From assembly GCA_016715285.1 (NCBI GenBank), contig JADKAO010000001.1, forward strand, positions 248,001 to 312,000: 64,000 nt of DNA. Reading direction: 5' to 3'. Both the position numbers and the translations under genes were made by a program. Positions 42,276 to 50,934 of the stretch are shown piece by piece; the first letter of the stretch is position 1, and each line of letters begins with the position of its first letter. This DNA is from Actinomycetales bacterium (GTDB lineage: Bacteria; Actinomycetota; Actinomycetes; Actinomycetales; Dermatophilaceae). The notes under the pieces were generated by a model. That model saw only the letters and a list, made by a program, of their open reading frames with translations. It had not been told where the DNA came from and ran no database searches.

Positions 42276-42318
42276 GATGCACGACTCGCCGCGTCAGGTG
42301 ACGGTAAAGTCCGAACCT

Positions 42319-42561
42319 ATGGACGCACTGTGGAGCTGGCAACTGCTCGATGCCGACGGGGTGGAGGTCGGCGCTGCTGACACTGCATCCGCGACGGGCG
42401 CCGCCAGACCATCGTCGCCCGAATTCCCGACCCAATCCGATGCCGAAAGCTGGATCGGCCAGGAGTGGCCCGGCCTGTTGGAGGCCGGGATCGCAGCCGT
42501 GACCCTGCGGGAAGGTGACACGGTGATCTACGGCCCGATGCCGTTGACGCCGCTTTCGTGA
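42319..42561 (+). CDS. Small conserved-type protein
   Basis: An 80-residue acidic protein (MDALWSWQLLDADGVEVG onward). It has a middle SDAESWIGQEWPGLLEAGIAAVTL segment and ends with VIYGPMPLTPLS. I do not know a function; similar short proteins with the ESWIGE.W pattern occur across actinobacteria. It overlaps the next gene by one base (TGATG), so it is translationally coupled to the serine hydrolase. It is divergent from the riboswitch. Confidence 0.7.
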   Translation: MDALWSWQLLDADGVEVGAADTASATGAARPSSPEFPTQSDAESWIGQEWPGLLEAGIAAVTLREGDTVIYGPMPLTPLS

Positions 42562-43949
42562 TGCCCCCTATGGCATCGAGTATCCCGAGGTCCGCTTCGC
42601 TCTCGGTGGATCTGGCGCGCCGGCTCGACGTGGTGGTCGCAGAGGCACAACGCCAGTGGCGGGCGCCCGGGGTGAGCGTCGGGCTGGTGCGTGACGGTTC
42701 CCTGGTCTATTCGCGCCATGTGGGGGCGGCGCGGTTGGACCCGCTGGCAGCCGCCGATGACAACACCCAGTTCATGATGGGGTCCATCACCAAGACGTTT
42801 ACCGCAGTGTTGATCATGCAACTGCGCGATGCCGGCAGGCTCGACCTGCACGACCGGCTGAGCGATCACCTCCCGCTCGTCACCCACGGGGATATGACCC
42901 TGCACCAACTGCTGGGCCATGTCTCTGGGCTCCAACGTGAGCCCGTCGGCAGGATCTGGGAGACCCTCGATCACCCCGACCTGGCTGGGCTGCTGGCGGG
43001 TGTCGACGAGGCCGAGCGCGTGGTGCGCCCCTACGAGCAGTTCCACTACTCCAATCTCGGCTACGCCCTTCTCGGGGCCGTCGTCGAACGCGTCGCGGGG
43101 GGAACGTGGGAAGAGGTGCTGGTTGACCGAATCCTGCGTCCCCTGGGCATGACTCGCACGAGTCTGCGCCCCGATGACGACCGGGCTTATGGCTTTCTGG
43201 TGCATCCGTTCGCAGGCACGCTGACGCCGGAGCCGACCTTCGACCTGCGCGCCGGGGCACCGCTGGGAGGACTGTGGACGTCGATCACAGACCTGTGCCG
43301 GTATGCCGCGTTCGTCGCCGACCCACATCCGACTGTGCTCGACCCCATGACCATGGTGGAGATGACCCGCCCGACCGTGATCGTCGACCCCGAAGTCTGG
43401 AGCCTCGGCTACGGCCTGAGCTGGTCGATGAGTCGGCGCGGCGAGCGGGTGTACGCCGGCCACGGCGGCGCCATGCCCGGGTTCCTAGCCGGCCTTCGCG
43501 TAGCGCGGAAGGATCAGCTCGGCGCCGTCGTGTTTGCCAACGCCACGGCTGGCGCGGCGCCGCTAGCTCTCGCCGGTGACCTGCTCGATGTCGCCCTCGA
43601 CGCGGCACCGACGGTGCCGGAGGCCTGGCGGCCAGAGGCCGCGCACCCAGAGTTCGACGACCTCGTCGGTTCGTGGTGGTCCGAGGGTTCGGAACTCCTC
43701 TTCACGGTTCGAGAAGGTCAGTTGTGGGCCTCGGTGCCGGGTGAACCAGCTCGTTTTGGTGACACCCGATTTGCTCCCGATGGTCAGCATTACCGAGCCG
43801 TGGAGGGCCGCGAACGCGGGGAGCGCCTCGAGCTTGTACGGGACGCGACCGGTCGAGTCACCAAACTGTACTTCGCGACGTATGCCGTGACCCGCGAACC
43901 GCTGAGCTTCGCCCAATTGACCAGCGAACACCACGCTGGGCTGAGCTAG
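42561..43949 (+). CDS. Serine hydrolase of the beta-lactamase/class C family
   Basis: A 462-residue protein with the serine beta-lactamase fold: nucleophile motif SITKTF (SxxK) near residue 74, the YSNLGYALLG motif (YxN) near residue 158, and HGGAMPGF (HxG) near residue 301. A C-terminal beta-rich domain of about 100 residues follows. No signal peptide is evident, so it may be cytoplasmic. The family includes esterases, peptidases and D-amino-acid hydrolases; the substrate is unknown. The start is ATG at 42561; a GTG one codon earlier is possible. Confidence 0.86.
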   Translation: MPPMASSIPRSASLSVDLARRLDVVVAEAQRQWRAPGVSVGLVRDGSLVYSRHVGAARLDPLAAADDNTQFMMGSITKTFTAVLIMQLRDAGRLDLHDRLSDHLPLVTHGDMTLHQLLGHVSGLQREPVGRIWETLDHPDLAGLLAGVDEAERVVRPYEQFHYSNLGYALLGAVVERVAGGTWEEVLVDRILRPLGMTRTSLRPDDDRAYGFLVHPFAGTLTPEPTFDLRAGAPLGGLWTSITDLCRYAAFVADPHPTVLDPMTMVEMTRPTVIVDPEVWSLGYGLSWSMSRRGERVYAGHGGAMPGFLAGLRVARKDQLGAVVFANATAGAAPLALAGDLLDVALDAAPTVPEAWRPEAAHPEFDDLVGSWWSEGSELLFTVREGQLWASVPGEPARFGDTRFAPDGQHYRAVEGRERGERLELVRDATGRVTKLYFATYAVTREPLSFAQLTSEHHAGLS

Positions 43950-43974
43950 TCGACACGAGGTCAAGCCACGCTCG

Positions 43975-44559
43975 TCAGCTCGGGTATTCGCCGCGCTTGA
44001 CCTGAGGCCGAGGAAGCCGACCGCGGCGCATCTGGAAGGCGCGCATCACGGCATACATCACGTTGCCGCGCTGGAGCTTGTCTACGCCGAACTTGGCAAT
44101 GAGCTGGGACTTGAGCTTGCGCCACATGAGGAAAGCGTCGATGAGGCAGATGGCGATCATGCCGTAGACGAGCACGAAGACGGTGAGCAGCGCCCAGGAC
44201 TCGCGGACGAACGACAGCAACAGGGACAGCAACATGATCGGCAGCAGGATCTCGCCCAGGTTGAAGCGCGCGTCGACGAAGTTGCGGATGTAGCGACGGT
44301 CGGCGCCGCGGTCACGCACCGGCATCTTTGACTCGTCGCCGGTCATCATTGCGGTCCGCGTGGCGACCGCTTGCGCCCGACGTGCCTCGCGCTCGGACGC
44401 CCTCGCGGCCTTGCGGTCGGTCTGCACGAGGGGAACGCGGTTGGCCGCTTGGGCGTCGCGCCGCTTCGGGGTCGGCCGGTTCTTGGCTCCCGGCCGGGGC
44501 GGATGGGCTGCGCTCATCGCGTCAGCAGGGGTCGTCTCGTTCTTCTTGCGCCACAACAC
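43975..44559 (-). CDS. DUF3043 membrane protein
   Basis: A 194-residue protein with a long basic N-terminus (KNRPTPKRRDAQAANR), then RYIRNFVDARFNLGEIL, typical of DUF3043, two membrane segments (LPIMLLSLLLSFV and LLTVFVLVYGMIAICLIDAF), and a basic C-terminus. Function is unknown. GTG at 44557-44559 (VLWRKKNE) is chosen; an octamer copy (44570-44577) supplies CATACGCT just upstream, possibly a -10. It is divergent from the dipeptidase gene. Confidence 0.82.
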   Translation of the reverse strand: MLWRKKNETTPADAMSAAHPPRPGAKNRPTPKRRDAQAANRVPLVQTDRKAARASEREARRAQAVATRTAMMTGDESKMPVRDRGADRRYIRNFVDARFNLGEILLPIMLLSLLLSFVRESWALLTVFVLVYGMIAICLIDAFLMWRKLKSQLIAKFGVDKLQRGNVMYAVMRAFQMRRGRLPRPQVKRGEYPS

Positions 44560-44616
44560 GGGGGACAGCGTATGCCGTCCGGCCAACTTCCTGCGGAGGT
44601 CGCTAGTCTCGCACCT

Positions 44617-45993
44617 GTGACCGACCACACTGTGACCCCCGACCACGTCGCTGCCATCCGCGCTCGCGTGCGTGAGTTGTTGCCGCAGCTGCGCCACGAC
44701 CTCGAGGAACTCTCCCGGATCCCGAGCGTGTCGCTCGAGACGCTCGACGGCTACGACCAAGCCCACGTCGACCGCAGCGCCGAACACGTGGCAGCCCTCC
44801 TGCGAGCCGAGGGCCTGACCGTCGAGATCGTCCGTGAAGGCGGCCAGCCTGCCGTCATCGGGCACATCGCCGGGCCTTCTGGCGCGCCGACCGTCATGCT
44901 CTATGCCCACCACGACGTTCAGCCCCCCGGCGACCCCGCCGGCTGGGACAGCGACCCGTGGGAACCCACCGAGCGCGACGGACGGCTTTACGGGCGCGGC
45001 GTGGCCGATGACAAAGCCGGAGTCCTCGCGCACCTCGCCGCCCTCCGGGTCCACGCGGGAGCCCTCCCAGTCAATGTCACCGTCTTTGTCGAAGGCGAAG
45101 AGGAGGTCGGCTCAGAGTCACTGCCGACAATCTTGGAGCGGCACGGCGACAAGCTGCGCGCCGACGCCATCGTCCTGGCCGACTCGGGCAACTGGGAGAT
45201 CGGCCAGCCGGCGCTCACGACCACTCTCCGCGGTCTGGTGCGCGCCGTGGTCACGGTCTCGGTGCTCGATCACGGCGTCCACTCGGGGATGTTCGGCGGA
45301 CCATTGCCTGATGCATTGACCACGCTCTGTCGGCTCCTCGCCACCCTGCACGACGCCGACGGCAATGTGGCGGTCCCTGATCTCGTGTCCGGCACGGTCG
45401 ACGAACTCGACTACGACGAGGCGCGACTGCGGGCCGAGTCCGGTGTCCTGGACGGAGTTCAGTTGATCGGCTCTGGTTCGATCTTGGAGCGCTTGTGGGC
45501 CAAGCCGGCGCTGAGTGTCATCGGCATCAATGCGCCGACCGTCGAAGACGCGTCCAATACGCTCATCCCGGTCGCGTCGGCCAAGGTCTCGATGCGAGTG
45601 GCCCCGCACGAGGACCCTGATCGCGCCTTCGAGCTGCTGCGCGACTACCTGCTCGCGCAGGACGTGTGGGGCGCAACCGTCACGGTAACCAAGACCGACA
45701 CCGGGCCGGGGTTCTCGGCTAAGACCGACGGCCCGATTTACGACGAAGCCCGCGCCGCGCTCGCCGATGCGTGGGATGGAACTGAGCCGGTCGAGATGGG
45801 TGTCGGTGGCTCAATCCCGTTCGTCGCCGCCTTCGCGGCGCGGTTCCCTGACGCGGCGATCCTCGTCACGGGTGTCGAAGACCCGGACACCCGTGCGCAC
45901 GGCACCAACGAATCCCTCCACCTCGACGAGTGGGAACGCGCTTGCGTGGCCGAGGCGGTCCTTTTCGCCAGGCTTGGCGCGATGCACCGCTGA
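44617..45993 (+). CDS. M20-family dipeptidase
   Basis: A 458-residue metallopeptidase. Metal motifs are MLYAHHDVQPPG (His, then Asp catalytic), LYGRGVADDKAG (bridging Asp), VEGEEEVGSESL (Glu base and ligand), LADSGNWEIG and, at the end, GTNESLHLDEWE with the last His. The HDVQ and GVxDDK patterns mark the dipeptidase branch. Substrate is a guess: dipeptides. The start is GTG at 44617. It ends 28 bp before a double hairpin region. Confidence 0.92.
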   Translation: MTDHTVTPDHVAAIRARVRELLPQLRHDLEELSRIPSVSLETLDGYDQAHVDRSAEHVAALLRAEGLTVEIVREGGQPAVIGHIAGPSGAPTVMLYAHHDVQPPGDPAGWDSDPWEPTERDGRLYGRGVADDKAGVLAHLAALRVHAGALPVNVTVFVEGEEEVGSESLPTILERHGDKLRADAIVLADSGNWEIGQPALTTTLRGLVRAVVTVSVLDHGVHSGMFGGPLPDALTTLCRLLATLHDADGNVAVPDLVSGTVDELDYDEARLRAESGVLDGVQLIGSGSILERLWAKPALSVIGINAPTVEDASNTLIPVASAKVSMRVAPHEDPDRAFELLRDYLLAQDVWGATVTVTKTDTGPGFSAKTDGPIYDEARAALADAWDGTEPVEMGVGGSIPFVAAFAARFPDAAILVTGVEDPDTRAHGTNESLHLDEWERACVAEAVLFARLGAMHR

Positions 45994-46003
45994 GTCGCTG
46001 AGT

Positions 46004-46021
46004 CGCTCTGAGCACAGAGCG
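46004..46021. terminator. Hairpin after the dipeptidase gene
   Basis: CGCTCTG (46004-46010) pairs with CAGAGCG (46015-46021) around an AGCA loop, immediately upstream of a longer octamer hairpin. Together they form a two-part terminator between convergent genes. Confidence 0.5.
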
Positions 46022-46050
46022 AGGGGGTATGCCGGGCGGCATACCCCCTC
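46021..46050. terminator. Long hairpin built from two inverted octamer copies
   Basis: GAGGGGGTATGCCG (46021-46034) and CGGCATACCCCCTC (46037-46050) are perfect inverted repeats of 14 bp separated by GG; the loop would in practice open to 4-6 bases. It lies between the convergent dipeptidase and nadA genes. Each arm holds one octamer copy (46027-46034, 46037-46044). The remaining 140 bp to nadA show nothing recognisable. Confidence 0.7.
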
Positions 46051-46192
46051 GGTGTCTGTCTCCCGGCCCGTGACCGGAGCCAAATGCCCCCTAAAACCGC
46101 GCCCAACCCCGCATTTGTGATCGCTCACAACTCGGCGCGGGCAATCGCGGGGCTATCGCGCGGCCGCCACCGGTTGCGCTACCGGGGGGCGA

Positions 46193-47401
46193 TCAGTCCT
46201 TGTGGGTGGGCCCGGGGAGGGCGAGCATCTGGTCGAGCGCCACCCGCGCCCAGTGCGCGACGTCCGGGTCGACGTGGATGGGGTTGACGACCCGCCCGTC
46301 GACGAGGTTTTCGAGCGTCCACACCAGGTGGGGGAGGTCGATGCGGTTCATCGTCGAGCAGTAGCAGACGTTCTTTTCCAAGAAAGCGATCGTCTGCTCG
46401 GGGAACATCTGCCCGAGCCGCTTGACGAGGTTGAGTTCCGTCCCGACGACCCAGGACGTGCCTGGAGGCGCCGCACCGACCGTCTTGATGATCTGCTCAG
46501 TCGACCCGATGTGGTCGGCGAGCTCGCACACCTCGTATCGGCACTCAGGGTGGACGATGACCTTGACGTCCGGGATCTCGCGCCGGGCGGCCTCAACCGC
46601 CTCGACGCTGAACCGACCGTGCACCGAGCAGTGTCCCCGCCATAGGATCATCCGGGCGCGATCGAACTGCTCTTGGGTCAACCCACCCATCGGCAGGTGC
46701 GGGTCATAGACGACGCAGTCATCGAGAGACATCCCGAGTTCGCGGACAGCCGTGTTGCGGCCGAGGTGCTGGTCAGGGAGGAACAGCACCTTGCCGGTGC
46801 CCTCGACGCCGCCGGTCTGCTCAAACGCCCACTCCAGCGCAGTCCGCGCGTTGGACGATGTGCAAATCGTGCCCTTGTGCCGCCCCGTGAACGCCTTGAT
46901 GGCCGCCGACGAGTTCATGTACGTCACGGGGATCGTCACGTCTGCGACGCCCGCGTCGATGAGGTCGTCCCAGCAGTCGTCGACTTGGGCGGCCGTCGCC
47001 ATGTCGGCCATCGAGCAGCCCGCAGCGAGGTCCGGGAGAATCACCGTCTGTGCGTCCGTGGTCAGGATGTCGGCCGACTCCGCCATGAAGTGGACGCCAC
47101 AGAACACGATCCACGGCGCATCCGGCCGCGCCGCCGCTTGCTGGGCGAGCTTGAACGAGTCGCCGGTGACGTCCGCGAACTGGATGACTTCGTCGCGCTG
47201 GTAGTGGTGCCCGAGGACAAAGACCTTGTCTCCCAAGGCTTCCTTGGCAGCGGCGGCGCGGGCCGCGAGGTCGGGGTCGGCCGGAGCGGGCAGATCGCCA
47301 GGGCACTCCACACCTCGTTCGGTCGCGAGGTCACGGCCGTGACCGAGCACGAGAAGGGGGAGCGGCGCGTGGCGCGGCAACGACGTGGGTGCTGTGTCCA
47401 T
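46193..47401 (-). CDS. nadA: Quinolinate synthase A
   Basis: A 402-residue iron-sulfur enzyme that condenses iminoaspartate with dihydroxyacetone phosphate to make quinolinate for NAD. Motifs: VFVLGHHYQRDEVIQFAD, CGVHFMAESADILT, LPDLAAGCSMADMA with a cluster cysteine, YMNSSAAIKA, FLPDQHLGRNTA, HPECRYEVCELAD and NVCYCSTMNRIDL with a cluster cysteine. The start at 47399-47401 (MDTAPTS) is chosen; a GTG two codons upstream is possible. nadB and nadC are not in the window. An octamer copy (47417-47424) lies in the 51-bp divergent promoter region. Confidence 0.96.
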   Translation of the reverse strand: MDTAPTSLPRHAPLPLLVLGHGRDLATERGVECPGDLPAPADPDLAARAAAAKEALGDKVFVLGHHYQRDEVIQFADVTGDSFKLAQQAAARPDAPWIVFCGVHFMAESADILTTDAQTVILPDLAAGCSMADMATAAQVDDCWDDLIDAGVADVTIPVTYMNSSAAIKAFTGRHKGTICTSSNARTALEWAFEQTGGVEGTGKVLFLPDQHLGRNTAVRELGMSLDDCVVYDPHLPMGGLTQEQFDRARMILWRGHCSVHGRFSVEAVEAARREIPDVKVIVHPECRYEVCELADHIGSTEQIIKTVGAAPPGTSWVVGTELNLVKRLGQMFPEQTIAFLEKNVCYCSTMNRIDLPHLVWTLENLVDGRVVNPIHVDPDVAHWARVALDQMLALPGPTHKD

Positions 47402-47452
47402 TGTCACGCGCCAAGGGTATGCCGGTTCGGGCCACAACGTGCACGCGGGAGA

Positions 47453-49048
47453 ATGAAGCACGTGCTTGATCTGCTGAAACTCCTCGCCGCCCAACCGATC
47501 CTCTTGCTCGCGGTGCTCTTGGGCATTGGGTCACTCCTTGGATCGTTCCGCGTCAAAGGCATCCATCTCGGGCCGGCCGCCGTGCTCTTCGCGGCGATCG
47601 CCGTGTCGAGCCTCGGCACGGCATACGGCGTGAAGTTCGCGGTGCCGGAGGTCGTCGGGACGCTGGGGCTCGTGCTGTTCACCTACACCGTGGGGTTGCT
47701 GTCTGGGCCGAACTTCTTTGCGTCCCTCCAGCGGGGCTGGGTCGCGATGGTGGGCGTTGTTGGTGCCTTCGTCGCCGCGGCCGTCGCTGCAATCGGGCTG
47801 GGCAAGGTGCTGGGGCTCTCGATGCCGGTCATCGCAGGGTCCTTCGCCGGGGCGCTCAACAACACCCCAGCCCTGGCTGCCGCCGCCGAGCGCTCCGGCG
47901 ACACGACAGGCCCGACGATTGGCTACTCGATCGCCTATCTCTTCGGAGTCGGAGCCACGCTCGGGGCGGCCCTGTTTGTCGCGCGCCGGGGTGGGGGAGC
48001 CGGTCGACCCGAACCCCTCACGACGCTCACCGTCCGCGTTGACCGCGAGGACGCGGTCTGTTCGAGCGAGATCATCGACGCCCACCAGGGTGAGGTCGTC
48101 TTCTCGCGGATCCAGCACGGCGAGGAGAACCCCATCGAGGTGGCCTCAGAACACACCCTCATCACGCGGGATGACCTGGTGACTGTGGTGGGTCCTGCGG
48201 ATGTTGTCGAAGAAGTCGCCGAAGAACTCGGCCACGCCTCGTCGCACGCCCTGCACGAGCGTCGCGCCGACCTGGACTTCCGCCGGATCACGGTCTCGCA
48301 ACCCCGCCTCGCGGGACGCTCCATTGCTGAGCTGGGGCTTGAGGACCGCTTTGGTGCGGTTGCCACACGGGTGCGGCGGGGCGATCTCGATATGGTCGCC
48401 CAGGACGAGTTCGTGCTCCAGATGGGTGACCGGGTGCGCGTCACCGCCCCGACCGAGGAGATGGCGGCCGTCAGCGCCTACCTCGGCGACAGCGAGCGTG
48501 GCCTGTCGGACATCAACCCCATCGGCTTCGCGCTTGGCCTCGCGCTCGGAGTGGCTCTCGGCCTCGTCCACGTGCCTTTCCCCGGCGGCGGCTTCACGCT
48601 CGGCGCGGCAGCGGGGACCCTCATCGTCGGCCTCATCTTTGGTCGCCTGGTGCGGGTCGGCGGACTCGTCGTGTCGATGTCGAACTCTTCGGCGACGTCG
48701 CTGTCGACCTTCGGCATGATCACCTTCCTCGCGTATGCCGGGTCGCGCGCGGGCGAGCGCTTCGTCGAGTCCGTCACGTCGGACGTGGGCTGGAAGGTCT
48801 TCATCCTCGGAGCGGTCATCACCGTGCTGACCGCGAGCCTCGTGACGTTCTTGGGGCGTCGCGTCGTCAAGGCCGCTGGGCCTCAGGTCTCGGGGATGAT
48901 CGCGGGTGCCCAAACTCAGCCGGCTGTGCTGGCCTTCGCCAATGAGCGGACCGGCTTTGACCTGCGCGTCGGCCTGGGCTACGCCTTGGTCTACCCCGCA
49001 GCGATGATCGCCAAGATCATCATCGCCCAGATTGTTGCTGGCCTCTGA
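47453..49048 (+). CDS. Aspartate:alanine exchanger-family transporter (AspT/YidE type)
   Basis: A 531-residue membrane protein with two blocks of five or so hydrophobic segments (about 1-165 and 365-531) that flank two TrkA-C (RCK_C) domains, the layout of the AAE family (TC 2.A.81). The duplicated AspT motifs are visible: GSFAGALNNTPALAAAA in the first block and GMIAGAQTQPAVLAFA in the second. Substrate is unknown; family members exchange aspartate and alanine or other dicarboxylates. ATG at 47453 is used; the frame runs far upstream through nadA in antisense and was not taken. GGGAGA precedes the start. Confidence 0.9.
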   Translation: MKHVLDLLKLLAAQPILLLAVLLGIGSLLGSFRVKGIHLGPAAVLFAAIAVSSLGTAYGVKFAVPEVVGTLGLVLFTYTVGLLSGPNFFASLQRGWVAMVGVVGAFVAAAVAAIGLGKVLGLSMPVIAGSFAGALNNTPALAAAAERSGDTTGPTIGYSIAYLFGVGATLGAALFVARRGGGAGRPEPLTTLTVRVDREDAVCSSEIIDAHQGEVVFSRIQHGEENPIEVASEHTLITRDDLVTVVGPADVVEEVAEELGHASSHALHERRADLDFRRITVSQPRLAGRSIAELGLEDRFGAVATRVRRGDLDMVAQDEFVLQMGDRVRVTAPTEEMAAVSAYLGDSERGLSDINPIGFALGLALGVALGLVHVPFPGGGFTLGAAAGTLIVGLIFGRLVRVGGLVVSMSNSSATSLSTFGMITFLAYAGSRAGERFVESVTSDVGWKVFILGAVITVLTASLVTFLGRRVVKAAGPQVSGMIAGAQTQPAVLAFANERTGFDLRVGLGYALVYPAAMIAKIIIAQIVAGL

Positions 49049-49105
49049 GCCATCGGTTCGGGCTTGGGCTAGGGGACGCAGCGGGCGAGATGGCACGATG
49101 CTCGA

Positions 49106-50359
49106 ATGCGCGTGCTGATCGCCCCTCAACGTTTTGGGGATGCGCTGTCAGCGGTCGAGGCTGCCGAGGCGCTCGCTTCCGGGTGGGCGCTCGCCGCTCC
49201 TGACGATGTGATCATGACCCGCCCCATCGCGGGTGCGGGAGCCGGCATGTTGGCCGCGATTGCCGCGCACCGAGGCGGCGACGTGCACGTCGTGTCGGCG
49301 GTTGACGCACTCGGGTCGCCCACTCTCGCAACGATTCTCCTCGTCTCGTCGGAGCAGAAGGGCGATGACCGGGGGACCGGGTTCGGGAGTGAGCGGACGG
49401 CATACCTCGACGCCGGTGAGGTATGCGGTGTGCCTCCGACAGGCGGGCCCCCGGACTACGCGGGGTCGGAGGCGATGGTCGAGGCAACGACCTGGGGGTT
49501 GGGACAGTTGATCCTGGCGGCGCGCGACGTCGGCGCCACCAAGGTCATCGTGGGCCTCGATGATGCCGCCGTCCTCGACCTCGGAGCGGGCATGCTGGCC
49601 GCACTTGCGGGCTGTCCGGAACATTCCGACCGTCCCGACCGTCCCGACCGACCCGACCGGGAGAGTGGAGGGCTCCGAGATGACGGCTCGGCGTTGCCAG
49701 CCAGTCTCGTGGAGTTGAGCGATCGGGCGCGCAATGCTTTGGGAAACCTGCGCATTCACGTCGCAGGTGACCTGCACGCTCCCTTGTTGGGGCTCGCAGG
49801 GGTCAGTGCCAGCACAGCTCCGCGCTGGGGTGCAAGCGCAGCCCAAGCCCAGGACATGGAGCGACAGCTCGGAGAAATCGTCGACCTGACCCGCAGAGCG
49901 CTCGCGGAGCCGACCGATCTCCTGACCGGCCAGCCCGTCCGGATCGACCGGCGACCGGGGGTTGCAGCGGGCGCTGGGCTGGGCTTCGGTTTTGCGCTGC
50001 TCGGCGCGACCATTGGGGACGGCCACGACCTGGTGCTCTCGGCCGTTGATATCGATACCGCGCTCGACGAGACCGACCTTGTCGTCTCTGCCATCGAGAT
50101 CCTCGACCCGCTGGCGCTGCACCTGTCTGCGGTCCCTTCGCTGGCCGCCGCCGCCGGGGCACGCGGCATACCTGTCGTGACCGTGGCCGGAATGGTCTCT
50201 GCGGGGAGGCGCGAACTCATGGCAGCAGGCCTGAGCGGCAGCTATGCCCTGGCATCGACGCCCACAGCCTGGCTGGCAGCGCAACGAGAACTCCCGGAGC
50301 GGCTACGCCACCGATCGGCCGCTGTGGCCCGGACCTGGTCGCCGCCCTGGGGGCAGTGA
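49106..50359 (+). CDS. Glycerate kinase family protein
   Basis: A 417-residue protein of the GlxK/GarK glycerate kinase family. It has the N-terminal VLIAPQRFGDALSAVEAAEALASGW, a middle ATKVIVGLDDAAVLDLGAGMLAAL (GGSATNDGG-like, altered), and GLGFGFALLGATIGDGHDLVL. An unusual repeat SDRPDRPDRPDRE near residue 175 is coded by near-identical 9-bp units. The canonical G-G-S-A-x-x-D-G-G-x-G motif is degenerate here, so activity is uncertain. The position between ctaC and gcvT-type genes matches Rv2205c. Confidence 0.78.
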   Translation: MRVLIAPQRFGDALSAVEAAEALASGWALAAPDDVIMTRPIAGAGAGMLAAIAAHRGGDVHVVSAVDALGSPTLATILLVSSEQKGDDRGTGFGSERTAYLDAGEVCGVPPTGGPPDYAGSEAMVEATTWGLGQLILAARDVGATKVIVGLDDAAVLDLGAGMLAALAGCPEHSDRPDRPDRPDRESGGLRDDGSALPASLVELSDRARNALGNLRIHVAGDLHAPLLGLAGVSASTAPRWGASAAQAQDMERQLGEIVDLTRRALAEPTDLLTGQPVRIDRRPGVAAGAGLGFGFALLGATIGDGHDLVLSAVDIDTALDETDLVVSAIEILDPLALHLSAVPSLAAAAGARGIPVVTVAGMVSAGRRELMAAGLSGSYALASTPTAWLAAQRELPERLRHRSAAVARTWSPPWGQ

Positions 50360-50468
50360 AAGTGCGTCGGCCCCAAGGCGGGCCTGCACCCACAAAGTGG
50401 CGCTGGAACAAAACCCCGACCACACTGGTTGGTCACAACAACTCGTCCGACACGCGTGAGGATCTTTG

Positions 50469-50843
50469 ATGAGCCTGCAGGAACACCCCGTCACTACCGA
50501 GACCGACGCTGCTCCGGCGCACGGTGTTGTGTTGACTGACGTTGCCGCGACCAAGGTCAAGAGCCTGCTGTCCCAAGAGGGCCGCGACGACCTACGCCTG
50601 CGCGTGGGAGTCCAGCCGGGCGGCTGCTCTGGCCTGATCTATCAGCTGTACTTCGACGAGCGCACCCTTGACGGCGACGCGGTGCGCGACTTCGACGGGG
50701 TTGAGGTGGTCGTTGACCGCATGAGCGTGCCGTACCTCGATGGCGCGACCATCGACTTCGCAGACACGATCGAGAAGCAGGGTTTCACCATCGACAACCC
50801 CAACGCGGGCGGTTCGTGCGCATGTGGAGACAGCTTCAGCTGA
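50469..50843 (+). CDS. erpA: Iron-sulfur cluster insertion protein (A-type carrier)
   Basis: A 124-residue HesB/IscA-like protein. Three conserved cysteines are in place: VGVQPGGCSGLIYQL and GGSCACGDSF near the C-terminus. A-type carriers receive Fe-S clusters and deliver them to targets such as LipA, NadA or quinone-linked enzymes, all of which occur in this window. ATG at 50469 is chosen over TTG one codon earlier. A strong terminator (50877-50914) follows. Confidence 0.93.
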   Translation: MSLQEHPVTTETDAAPAHGVVLTDVAATKVKSLLSQEGRDDLRLRVGVQPGGCSGLIYQLYFDERTLDGDAVRDFDGVEVVVDRMSVPYLDGATIDFADTIEKQGFTIDNPNAGGSCACGDSFS

Positions 50844-50876
50844 CACCGGATGCGCTGCGTCCGAGCGTAACTGCTT

Positions 50877-50914
50877 CCAGAGGGGCCCAGACCGACCGGT
50901 CTGGGCCCCTCTGG
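50877..50914. terminator. Strong 17-bp hairpin after erpA
   Basis: CCAGAGGGGCCCAGACC (50877-50893) is perfectly complementary to 50898-50914 across a GACC loop. It is located 33 bp after the erpA stop and 20 bp before the adoK start. There is no U-run, as is usual in this window. Confidence 0.85.
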
Positions 50915-50934
50915 CGTGCACTAGCGTTACAGGA

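Noticed and set aside
46673..47452. 260-codon upstream extension of the AspT-type transporter
   Set aside because: It is entirely antisense to nadA; the ATG at 47453 has a ribosome site and begins the first membrane segment.
50360..50468. Possible small RNA between glycerate kinase and erpA
   Set aside because: No stable long stem, conserved block or terminator seen; it looks like an ordinary promoter region.
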